From assembly GCA_016211195.1 (NCBI GenBank), contig JACQSS010000006.1, positions 1 through 46,473 of the forward strand: DNA of 46,473 nucleotides, written 5' to 3'. Shown piece after piece: positions 8,312-19,200 of this stretch; position 1 is the first letter of the stretch, and each line of letters starts with the position of its first letter. A program made the position numbers and the translations under genes. The notes under the pieces are model-generated. The model was given only the letters and a program-made list of their open reading frames with translations. It was not told the DNA's origin and did not search any database. Source of the stretch: Candidatus Woesearchaeota archaeon. GTDB lineage: Archaea > Nanobdellota > Nanobdellia > Woesearchaeales > JAGVYF01.

Positions 8312-10266
8312 ATTGGGCAGCCCTCCGACGGTTTCTCTTCTTTGACTTTTTTCGCGATTTTCTCAAGCGCTGCAACAAGTTGCCGATTCTGTGCGGCATC
8401 TGTCTTGAGCGTTGCGACAGCGGTTGCAACTTGCGATTTTATAGTACCTGTCGGATCAAGAGCAGCTTCAATATCTATACCACCAAGGTGGCCATCCCTT
8501 AAAGGGGAACCCCGTGCTTCCTGATGCCGTTGCATTTCCTTTCTGATCTCCCCAGCACGATACAGGGCATCCTGCGATTTTTCACGTAAGATCAGTTCGT
8601 CTAAGGTCAATGTCAGCTTGGTTGCCAGCTGCCGCTGCTGGTCAAAAAGTGCGCTGGGGTCCTTTTTTGCTTTGAGCGCTTGCTCTAACTGGAGATTAAG
8701 TCGTTTCAGTTGCGAAAGGAAGGTATCTGCCTGTGTTTTGGGCAATATTTTCCCCTCACGCAGCTGCTGCTTGTAGCTGAGCGCATCCCGGACATCCTGA
8801 TAAGAGAGCAGTGTCTTCCCCAATTCTGCAAAGACCCGAGGACTTGCTACAGAGCCATATAATGTATTAAACTTGTCCATCATTTCAAGATGATGATACT
8901 TACGTGAGACGTCACTAAAGCCAAACAGGCCACTCACCTTCCGATACATGTCTTCCTTAAGCTTATCAAAAAAGAACCGCTCTTTGGGAAATTCTTTGGA
9001 AAGGACGTCCTGCGCAAGTCTATACCCGATGGTATCAGCAAGGATTTCTTCTATGCTTTCTGTCTCTGTGCCAAAGTCTCCCTTACGCCGGCCTCCCTGA
9101 CGGAAAAAGACATGCGATGCTTCATGGAATAATGTTGACATGGCCTCATAGATGTTCGACATCTTTTCATGGAGCTCAATATTGCGCAAGCCAGCATTGC
9201 CCAGTTCTCCACTTTCTGCACCCAAGTCCTTCACTTCGAGCCTTGGCAAATCAATGCCAAAGAGGGGCTGGAAGAAAGTAGCGAGCAATTCTTTATAGAC
9301 ACCTGCTGCCTTCTCCCGTGTTTGTGGCGTGAGTTCTTGGGGCAGAAGCTGATTGAGGTTACTGGCAAGCGCTTCCCGCGATTTCCGTGCAAGCTTATTG
9401 AATTCAGCCCGCAATTTTGTTGCGTCAGTATGCGCAACATCAAGCTGCGGCCTGCCTGCAAAGTCGCGCAGCACTAAAGTGCCGTCAGGCCGTACAAGGA
9501 TGTTATCTGGGTGGATATCTCCATGGAAAATGCCTGCCTTATTGGCTTCCTGCAGCAATTCTTCAAGAATCCTGAACTGTTCCCTGTATTTGGCAGCATC
9601 GCCCGGCCCAAATGCACGCAAGGGTTCACCTTCAACAAAATCAGAGAGCTGCACTTTCCTTGGCTTGCCATCAATGACCAATTCAGTCTCGCCAAAGTAG
9701 CGTTGCAGATGATCCCTGAATCGTCTGTTGGCAGGTTCATTCAGGAATGTCTCAAGTTTCTCGTGTGCACTTGCACTCTTTTCTGCAACATCTGCAGGAA
9801 CTTTTGGCTTGATAAGCTTGACTGCGACATCTGCCGTCCCGATTTTCATGCGATACACGTCTGCGGTTGTGCCTGTCCCAAGGCGTTTCTGTTTCAGAAT
9901 GGCGGCTGGGTCTGCTGCGATGGCATCCTTGACTACCTTTGTCCGTTTAGCAACATCCGCGTTCTCGGCAGCAACTTTTGCCTTCAGTGCAGTCTCATAC
10001 AATTGACGCTGTAACTCCGCTTGCAAGACCGCATCTCCAGCCGCTTCCTTTGCAGCAAAGCTCCTGATTGTCTCTTTCTGCTGTTCAAGAAATTGGTTGT
10101 CACGGGAAGTCCAGAGACGGCGGACTTCTTCATTACTGAGTGTGCTTAAGCGCTCTTGCGTGAGAAATCCACGTTCGAGCAAGTCTTTCTTCATCACATC
10201 CATAGTCGGGCAGGCTGCCTGCGCAAAAGGCATGAGCAACAGTATGAGAAGAAGTTGTTTCAGCAT
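8308..10266 (-). CDS. Exported kinase-like protein fused to an HExxH zincin motif
   Basis: A 652-residue protein with a signal peptide (MLKQLLLILLLMPFAQA) and Cys19 right after it. Residues about 19-62 resemble the start of the HEAT protein downstream. Residues about 125-300 look like an ABC1/AarF- or APH-type kinase: glycine loop LGTGTTADVY (129-138), VAVK with Lys150, catalytic loop HGDIHPDN (248-255) and RDFAG (267-271), where DFG has an inserted Ala. After this comes HEASH (381-385) with a downstream ESIEEILAD that could supply the third zinc ligand, as in gluzincins. The last 150 residues are charged and probably coiled coil. The signal peptide puts the kinase-like domain outside the membrane, which is unusual. 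The ATG overlaps the giant gene stop by 7 nt. Confidence 0.78.
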   Translation of the reverse strand: MLKQLLLILLLMPFAQAACPTMDVMKKDLLERGFLTQERLSTLSNEEVRRLWTSRDNQFLEQQKETIRSFAAKEAAGDAVLQAELQRQLYETALKAKVAAENADVAKRTKVVKDAIAADPAAILKQKRLGTGTTADVYRMKIGTADVAVKLIKPKVPADVAEKSASAHEKLETFLNEPANRRFRDHLQRYFGETELVIDGKPRKVQLSDFVEGEPLRAFGPGDAAKYREQFRILEELLQEANKAGIFHGDIHPDNILVRPDGTLVLRDFAGRPQLDVAHTDATKLRAEFNKLARKSREALASNLNQLLPQELTPQTREKAAGVYKELLATFFQPLFGIDLPRLEVKDLGAESGELGNAGLRNIELHEKMSNIYEAMSTLFHEASHVFFRQGGRRKGDFGTETESIEEILADTIGYRLAQDVLSKEFPKERFFFDKLKEDMYRKVSGLFGFSDVSRKYHHLEMMDKFNTLYGSVASPRVFAELGKTLLSYQDVRDALSYKQQLREGKILPKTQADTFLSQLKRLNLQLEQALKAKKDPSALFDQQRQLATKLTLTLDELILREKSQDALYRAGEIRKEMQRHQEARGSPLRDGHLGGIDIEAALDPTGTIKSQVATAVATLKTDAAQNRQLVAALEKIAKKVKEEKPSEGCPI

Positions 10267-13200
10267 TGTGCTGCCTCCAATGGTTTTTGGGCTGCTTCTG
10301 CAAAGCGACCCTTCACCTCAGGCGTGTCGACAATTTTAACTGCTTTTTCCCTGACAGGGTCCAGCGCCTTCTTAACATCTTCCAGTTTCGCATCTATGTC
10401 TGCCTTTCTCTCCGGCAGTTTATCTGCCTGTTTCTGGAGCATGTCAAGGAGCTGGTCAGCCAGTCTCTCCAGTTCGGCCCGTTTCGCATCCTTCGTAATT
10501 GAAGTAAAGTCTGTCTTTTCTCCGGAGACTATTTTCTTGACGTCTTCGGCAATATTGATGCGTTGCTTTTCCACTTGATGGAAAAGGGCATCCTCAATGC
10601 CATATTTCCCTTCTAGACTCATGAGTGCCAGCTTATCCAATGCAAAGTCCTTAGCTGCCTGCTCAGAGACAACACTTTCCCGCTTCACTTTCCCCCCTTC
10701 AATGCATGGTCCCTTGCAGAGGACTATCTTTGTATCAGGTACAGCTTGTGCGCCCTTGACAAGATCAACCAACCCTTTGAGGAAGCTCCTCTGGTCGCTG
10801 CCTCTCAGCTTATATGAAGCAATGCCATACTGATTGGTTTTCAGGTTCTCAGGAGTGCACGGGCCCTTGCAGATGATGCCATCCTGCTCATAGAGCCCGA
10901 ATTCACCCGGCTTTCGGATAATATTACCAGCTGCATCGACACGAGCGAGATAATAGCGCTCTTTCGGCTGGTCAGCAGAGTATTCTTTTCCAAATGTTGC
11001 GTCCATGTCTGCCTTGCTGAGTGATTCCAGCATTTCAAAGAGACGCCCTTCCAGTTCACGGCGCGTCAGCTTGCCTTGTTTCGCCCGTTCCAGCATGCTG
11101 GCGCCCAACTCAGGCAGCACAATATCATCCAATGTGCGAATGTCTTTTGCCTCAAGGAATCTTGCCAGTTCCGGATATTTCGTCTTCACATCAGACGACT
11201 GAAGGTCAAGGTCACGCCAGACTTGATTATATTCCTCATGCCGTTTCAACTCACTCATCAGCGCATCCCTTGCTGTCGCCTTCTGTTCAGGTGACGCTGC
11301 AGATAATTTCTCCACCAAACCAGTAACTTTAGGCAGGACATTCATGTCTATTTTTGGCAGATGAGTTTTGATGGGGTCAGTCATGGTGACTGGCACTTCT
11401 ACCCGATGGCCTTCTACTGCTTTGACCACTGCATCATCCAATGTACCCTTTACATGTTTGCCCCTATCACGCAATTCCTTCAGCCCGTCAGGCGCCAACG
11501 CGATATCTGTAACACTGATGAGATTATCCGGTGTCACTTTGCCCCCGTCCAGAACCATCTGCTCCTTGGCACGTTGTTTGGTGGACGTTGCAAGTTCGTC
11601 ACTGACCTTGTTGAGGGAGAAATGAGACTTGAGTCCTTCGGATTTTATCAGATTGATAAAGTCAGCAGTGGCTCGTGCAACGCCCACCGTGATACTGGGA
11701 TGTGTTGGCATTTCAATGATAACCTTTCCTTCTTCACGTCTGATTCTGAATTCTTTACCGCCAACACGCACAACTTCCTCTCCTTTGGCATTTCTGCTTA
11801 TGGGCACTTCTTTGCCGGCCAAAATCACATTCCTTCCCTTGACAGCCACCTCAACATCGCCGATAATAGTCAACCCCTTTGCTTCAACATGCTGAGCGTA
11901 TTCCTTCATGATAGTGAGCATCATATCCTTCGGGTTTGCTCCTTCACGGAAAATGATAGCGAGTTCATCTCCGCCAGTACGGACAAGCTTTCCGTTATCT
12001 CCGAGATTCCTTTCAATAATATCGAGCAGTGACCGCAATAATGCATCTGCTACCTTATTACCCCGTTGCCGACCTGTCGTGCCAAAGAAATTCAGATCAA
12101 TATTGGCTACCTGCACTTTCTCTCCCTTCATAATCCTATCCTGAATAAAGAGATTTGCAGTATTGATGCCGGCAAGAAAGTCCTTGCCTTCAATGTTCTG
12201 CGTAGCGAGTTTCTCTACCACAGCGTCACGTACTTTTTCGAGTTCTACAGCCTTAGCGGCGAATTCAGGCGTTCCCGGCGTGAGCTTTTGCAATTCACCG
12301 ACATGTTTATTGTATTCGGCCACTGCCCTCTGGACACCTCGGTCTACGATATCCTGCCGGAAGAACTCATAATCTTCCTTCAGACTCTCAACACCCCGTG
12401 AGCGGGTAATGTAATCTTCAACCATTGCATCATGTTTCACAACTGCACTCTTTGCGTTTGCCTTGGCGGTATTTGCCTGCTCAGCAGTTGCCTTGGCCGG
12501 GTCTGTTATTCCCCCAATCTCACGAAACTGCGCCACCTTCCCGGCAGAGAGGGCATTCTGATTAATGTCATTAAGGGACTTTATTGTCCCATCGCTAACC
12601 CCTTCAGCAAGGCCAATGTAAGTATTGAATTCTTCTGGTCTCAGTTTATAGGAACTTACTAAGGGGTCATTTATCACTTGCTCACGGAATGCCCGCTCTG
12701 TGGCTTTTCTGACTACCTTCTCCAGCATCCCAAGCTCAAGGTTTTTCCCGGTCATTGAATAGGTTTTTCCAGCATCGTGATTGACAGTTATCTCGCCATC
12801 ACCTTTTATCTCGATAACCCGGATGCCATCACGTACCTGAACGCTGCCACGTCCGCCAAGCTCTTGGAGAACAAGGCGTTCAAGATTCCGTGCAGTGGCT
12901 TCAAGATAGGCATTCCCCCCTTCATGGCCAAACTTGCTGTTGATTTGCTTGAATGCCTGGATATCGATATGCGCTACGCTTACTTTGTCTCCGGCCCTGA
13001 TCGTATTGGCAAGATATTCATTACGCGCATCGATGTTGTTAATGCTCGTGAAACTTTTGAAGGACTGGTCTTGCAGAGCACGCTGAACCTCAAGTGATGC
13101 TTTAATCTCAGGAACCTCCACTTTCACTTCTCCCCCCAACTTCTTATTCGCTTGGTCATATTGCTCCTTCGTGATTTCTCCCCGGCCCAATTCGAAATCA

Positions 13201-16200
13201 AGCAGGTCTGATGTGCGGGCGTTGGCATCTTTGCCCAGTTCCTCAACAGATTTCTCCCCAGGCCGTGCCTCTTCACCAGCCGTCCTTTCCGCAAGTCGTG
13301 TCTCTACTTCATTGAGGCGCTTCAGCTTCTCCAGCTTTTCTTTTGCATTCGCCAATTGCCCCGGCAAGTCTCGGAGTTCCTGCTCAAGCCGTGCCTTCAT
13401 CTCCTGTGCAAAGACATCCTTCGGATTAACTTTCAACATCGCTTCTGCAGTTGCCAATGAGTCTTTGATTTCCTGCGTCTGCACTTGTTCACGTGCTTTC
13501 AGTTGCCTGTCCATTGCATCCAATTCAGAAGCCTTATTCTTCAGCCGCAAAGTCTCTGCTCTTGCTTGTTCAATAGCCGATTTTCCTCCAGCACCGGTGA
13601 TGATGTCTAGTTCACGCACTTCCGCCAGCTTAATGTCACGCTCCGCAGTAAGCAAATCCTTAACAGCCGGGTCTTTCCCGACAGTCAATTCATTGTTCTT
13701 ATGAGAGGCATCAACAAAATCACGCATGGTTTTCGTCAAGTCCTGTGCAGCTGTTTTCAATGCACTTTCGGTCTCCTTGGTCGCTGACTCCTTGTACTTC
13801 TTCTCAGCAGCGTCCAGTGCATTTTTTCTTATAGAGAGTTCAAGAGCAGCCTTCTGTGCGTCAAAGAATGCCGCTGCCTTTGCTTGTGTTTCTGCATCAA
13901 ACTTGCCTTTTTTGAACGTCGTCTCCATGATGCCACCCAACTCCCTACTCAACTCGATGTATGCAGGGTCATTAGGTGCTATACCGCCACGACGCAATTT
14001 CTCCACTTTGGACCTCCATTGAACCAACTCAGGCGCTTCCGGCAGGTCTTTAATGTCCAATGTTTTCTTGTACATGTATGAATTGGCCGTTGCCACAACG
14101 TTGTTTGCAAGGTGGAATATGCCTGCGGTCGCTACGCCCTGTGCAACACGCGTTGCAATATCCTCAACGGTAATGTCTTTTATCGACTGATGTCCAGTCA
14201 CGACATCCGCAAACAAGCCACCCTGCACAAGACTTTTGGCAGAGCGCATGAGTTCCAATGCCTCCTGGCGTGCACCTTCAGTCACTGGCCTTAGGCTGTA
14301 CTTTTCTGCAAGCTTTGCAAACTCTTTATGGGCCGCGGGCTTCCAGAAGGGCATGCCGCCAGCACCCATCATGAACAGGACACTGTGCACATAATCTTCA
14401 GGCTTGGACTCACGGCCTTCTGCAGTCGCCATGACGTGCTCGAAGACTGCACCTTCAACGCCCATCCGGACGCCATAATCCATTGTGGCCAAGATGCCGT
14501 TCCGTATTGCAGGATTGCTTAATGGAGTAAGGAAAGGAACTTTTGCCACGGTTTCAAGCAGACCCCCAGCATAATATGCAGTGGCACCGGCAGCAGCTTC
14601 TGCGATCTTATGTGCAACTGCCCCTGCAACCAGTGTTGCCACAAGGGTTTCAGTATTCAATGTCTGTTCCACAAATCCTTTCTGCAGACCCTCCAGATCA
14701 AATGCTTTTGACTTATCGGAAAATGTTGTTGGGTCAAAGGCAAACCGTGCTTCGGCGAAAATCTGCAACGCCGTGCTGCACTGCTCGGCTGTCTTCCCCA
14801 GTTTCTGGCAGATGGACGCAATCTGGTCTTTAGAGACACCTTGACGTATCTGGTCTGTGGTCACGCCATAGGTTATAGCGAGCTCTGTCGCCAGATTATA
14901 GATGTGTTCGCGTTCCCGTGCTTCCTGTACCATCCTGTCGGTGAATGCAAAGCGTTCCTGCATCTCGGGAGAGAGCACTGCACGGACAGAAGTCAGCCAG
15001 TCCGGACCCATATAGATTGTCTTTCCCTTGCCCAAGGCAGAATCTGCATATCCATACAACGCTTCCTGTGCCATGTCTGCCAGCAGCCGCTCTGCCCTGA
15101 CACCATCTCTAGAGAGCATGTCCTTGAAGGCGGTTTGCGCTGCAGGGTCTGTTATCTTCGTATCAGCAACATCCTTGATGTACCCGTTCATCTCCACAAT
15201 AAGAATGTCTTTCTTGCCCTTTAGCTCCTGTCCCAGACGGACCATTTCCTCCAGCTCATCCTTTTCCCCCGCACTTAAATCTCGCTGCTTCTTGAGCGCT
15301 TCCAATTCTTCTTTCCTTTTTTCCGTGCGACTGAGCAACATTTCTGTCTCCTTCAGCGAGCTTTTCATGCCAGTGAGTGTTTCACCAATCGGCTGGCCGA
15401 TGGTATCCTTCAGTTGCGGCTTGTCTTTGAGTAGCGCTTGCGAAGCAAACACCCGGTCAAGCATGTCCTTCTCTTTCTGAAGCTGTGCCTCAAGAGCTGG
15501 ATCTTTGCCACGCCCCTTGAACCAAAGAAGCTCATTTAATGTATCCACCCGTCCTTGCATTTCCTGTAACCGCTTTACCAGCTGCTCCGGTGTAAGCTTG
15601 GCCAGTTCTTCTCTCAGGTCATCTTCCTTCTTCCTACCAGAGTAATAATCACCAATATCAACAGCCCCATATTTCGCGCAAGCCGTGAAGTCACCTGTCG
15701 GCACTGCCTTGGCTTTAAACTCGGGTGGTAAGCTAGCAAAGATAGCATCCATTCTTCCCTTGGTCTGCTTCAGTGCATAGACTGCATCATTGTATTTTGC
15801 AGAAGCATACATCAGGTCAATCTTCGTATGGGTGTCATCTGTCAACGCTGCCTTTGCATTGTCAAAAGCAGTCTTTAATGGAGCGAGATTGCCGCAGGCG
15901 GACAGATATTGAGCCGCCAACTGCTCAAACTCCTTCAAGAGCTGCTCTGCATTTGCCTCGCAGTCTTTCTCATCCGTTTGTCCGTCACAGTCATCATCCA
16001 TGCCATTTTCGCATTTCTCTTTGGCATCGGGATGGACATTTGCATCTGCATCGTTGCAATCGCCAACGGCCTTGGTGATGGTGGGACACTCCTGCCTACA
16101 GGTCTTGAGGTCAGCACAGTCCTTTGTCGCATAGCTATCCCCATCCTGATCCCATACGCAACCGATGCAGCCGGGCTCGTCCACTTCGCCATTACAGTCA

Positions 16201-19200
16201 TCATCTATTTTGTTCCCACAGAACTCAGGGCTGTCACTGTCATCAGTTTTCCCATCGCAGTTGTCATCCTTTTTGTTGCCGCACATTTCCCTCATGGCAG
16301 GATTGATGGCCTTGTCATCATCATTGCAATCCGGCCCTGCATAGATACCAGGACATTGCTTGATGCAAGTGGCCGATGAAAGGCATGCTGAGGTAACAAA
16401 TTTATCCCCATCAATATCCCCAAGGCAGACTGGCTGAGCACAGGTCCCTTTTACCCGTTGCGTCACATCTCCCACCGTCACAAAACCCTTGTCTTCATCA
16501 TCAATAAATCCATCACAGTCATCATCTATCTTATTGCCACAGATGTCTACTGCCCCCGGGTTGACAGTCAAATCGCTATCATCGCAATCGCTTTTCTTGG
16601 CTGCCTGTTCAGGGCAGCTTGTCCTGCATTTTTCATTGGCAAGGCAAGCTGCTGTTGCATAGCCATCCTTGTCCCGGTCTCCTGGGCAAAATTCTTCCAT
16701 CTCAAATCCGAGTCGTTTCCTGCCAATGAAATGCTGGAATTTACCCTCGTCAATATTGACACAGTGGCCCACCAGACACATCTCTCCTGCCAGGCACTGT
16801 TTGACATTAACATTATTATCATTACAATCCGGGCTAAGCAGGGCATTGCTCGGCAGTGTTGCACTGCATTTCCCGTCAACACAATAGCCCCCTCGGCACT
16901 CCTGATGAGCAGTACAGGTTTGTCCATCGCCCTTTTCTCCCCCCTTTGCCGGTGGCTGTGGAGATACAGTCTTCTTTTGGTTCATGCAACTGATCATACA
17001 GCGCACGTCCCCAAGGCAGCGCGCAGATGGAACACCATCCTTATCATCGTCACGGCAGGCGCACGCCGAATGCTCTGCACAATAAGGCCTCTTCACCATC
17101 ACTCCATCCGGCTCGCCTTCCCAGAGAGGCACCTCCCGCTCTTTCACGACCTCATAATCTAGGCATTGCATATAGCCAGATTCTTGATGCGAAAATAATC
17201 CGGCATAAATCGGGAGAAGATCACCAATCTTCAGAGGGTGGCTTTGCGGTGTCGTCCCTTCTTCGGGATAGGGTATAAACAAAGTTGAGCCAGCCACTAA
17301 TCGAGGCACGAAATGGAAAGACCCAGCACATGCAGAAAGGGATTCTTGGTCTGGACGCTTGCCCATTTCCTGCGCCAGCTCCACGAAGAGGGATTTTGTT
17401 TCTGTCTCTGGTAACCCTTTGAACATGCCAGGTAGATATAATAGGGAAGGAACAGTCGATTCGTGCGGCGCTTTTGCCGGCAATGTCTGCTTAGGCAATT
17501 TATTGATGATCCCCATACCTCTATCAATGAGCAGTCGCCCCCAATCGGTACTTGTGTACGTCTGGGTATCGACGTATGATCGCGATGTCGGTTGGATAAT
17601 GACTTTTGTGAACCACCACCCAGCCTTTCTCGCTTTCGCCATCCTGTACTTAATCTCAGCGAGGGTATCCCCATAGATGGTACTTGTTTCTGTGAATGGA
17701 GGGACCGGATCTTCTTGAGCACAATAACGCGTTACCTTGCCCTGGGCGTCTGTGTGTTGACCCCACTGAACACATTTCCACCCAGCCGGAATACAACGGC
17801 TAGTTATTCCTCCCCCGATTTTCCATGCCATTTTCCAGTCGGCAACAGAAATCGTGCAGTACCGTTTCATCTCATTTTCAAAGGTAAAGATGGGCACCAC
17901 ATTCTTGTCTGCCTTCAGCACATAGGCGTTCGCCAATGGAGACACATCATGCACTTCAGCGACGCTTCCGCCGATGAGAGTATAGTATTCATTGAAGCGC
18001 AGGAAGGAGTCCTTGAATAGCAGTGAATAAAGCTTGGTGACTCCTTGCAGGACCTCTTCCTGGTCTGCCCGTGCTTCACTAAAGAGCTCAACTGGTTGTG
18101 CCCGTTCGGCAACAAGAGCCTCTGCAGTGAGAGAAGTGAGACGGTACACATCATTTGCATTCCACCCAGCGACCTGCTCTTGATATTTTCCGGATGCATC
18201 CTTAACAAATGTATAAACAAACCGTTTGCCATACCGCACATTTTGGACATTAATGGACTGGGCAAGGAGGTACCGGGCGAAATAGGACTGGAGGCGATAC
18301 TGCACAAAGGTTTGGAGCTGATTGACTTGCTTGGTTGACACGGTGGGTATATTTTTGGAAATGGCATCGGGGTTTTGCTCGAGCTCACTGAAATGCTTTA
18401 CTGCTTGAAGACTTGCTCCCGCCAACACAGCATCCTGAATCTGCAATGGTTCCTTAGCGAGAAGAGCAGCGACGGTTTCTGATTCAGTGTTAAACCACAT
18501 CACGTACGCGAGACGTGCTGGAAAAGAGAGTTGATAATAAAACGCCTCGACCTCGGCAGCCAGCACCACCCCTTTCTCCTTGGCCGTCGTGAGCAATGAG
18601 CGCATTTTCGGTATTGTCCCCAAGGGGATAATCAGTCCGTCATACTGGAGCTGCGTTGTTTCGGGGGCTGTTGCGTCCAGTGCACGGCGATAACCCTGAA
18701 GATCACGCAGGCGTCTGAGCGTCTCCTCATTTGCCTGCTGTCCTGCGTCCGGAGGATATTTCTGCAGAACAGCCCGCTTGATGGCATTCTCCAACTCTAC
18801 CGTGATACCTGCGTCAAACAAACGGTATGCAGTGAAATAGGATGCTGCCAGACGTGTCTTTTTTGATGCTTCCTGGGTGGCAAGAGCAAATGTGGCATAG
18901 TCATATGCCCGGACAGTATAACCTATAGCAGTCTGCAACGGCCGTGACATCATCCTAGTTTCCCACACATTCCAATCCAGCGTGCTTCTCGCTTGCTGTA
19001 TTGAGGAAAATGCCTGTTCCAGTGCAGTTTTTGCCTTTGCATATTTTTGTCCATATTCTGCATATGTTTGTACATAATTAAATGCGTTCTGTGCCGTAAG
19101 GAGTTTGATTTTTGCCTCACTTGATGGAGCAACAGCTGACCCGCATTTGGCACATCCACCAGCCCAGGCCAACGCGTTGTCAACTTCATCGATAGCATAC

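Noticed and set aside
15909-17162. Plus-strand frames encoding very hydrophobic, membrane-like proteins (15909-16379 and 16458-17162)
   Set aside because: They are antisense to the Asp/Cys-rich repeats of the giant protein; GAT/GAC codons read backwards give Ile and Val, which mimics membrane proteins.
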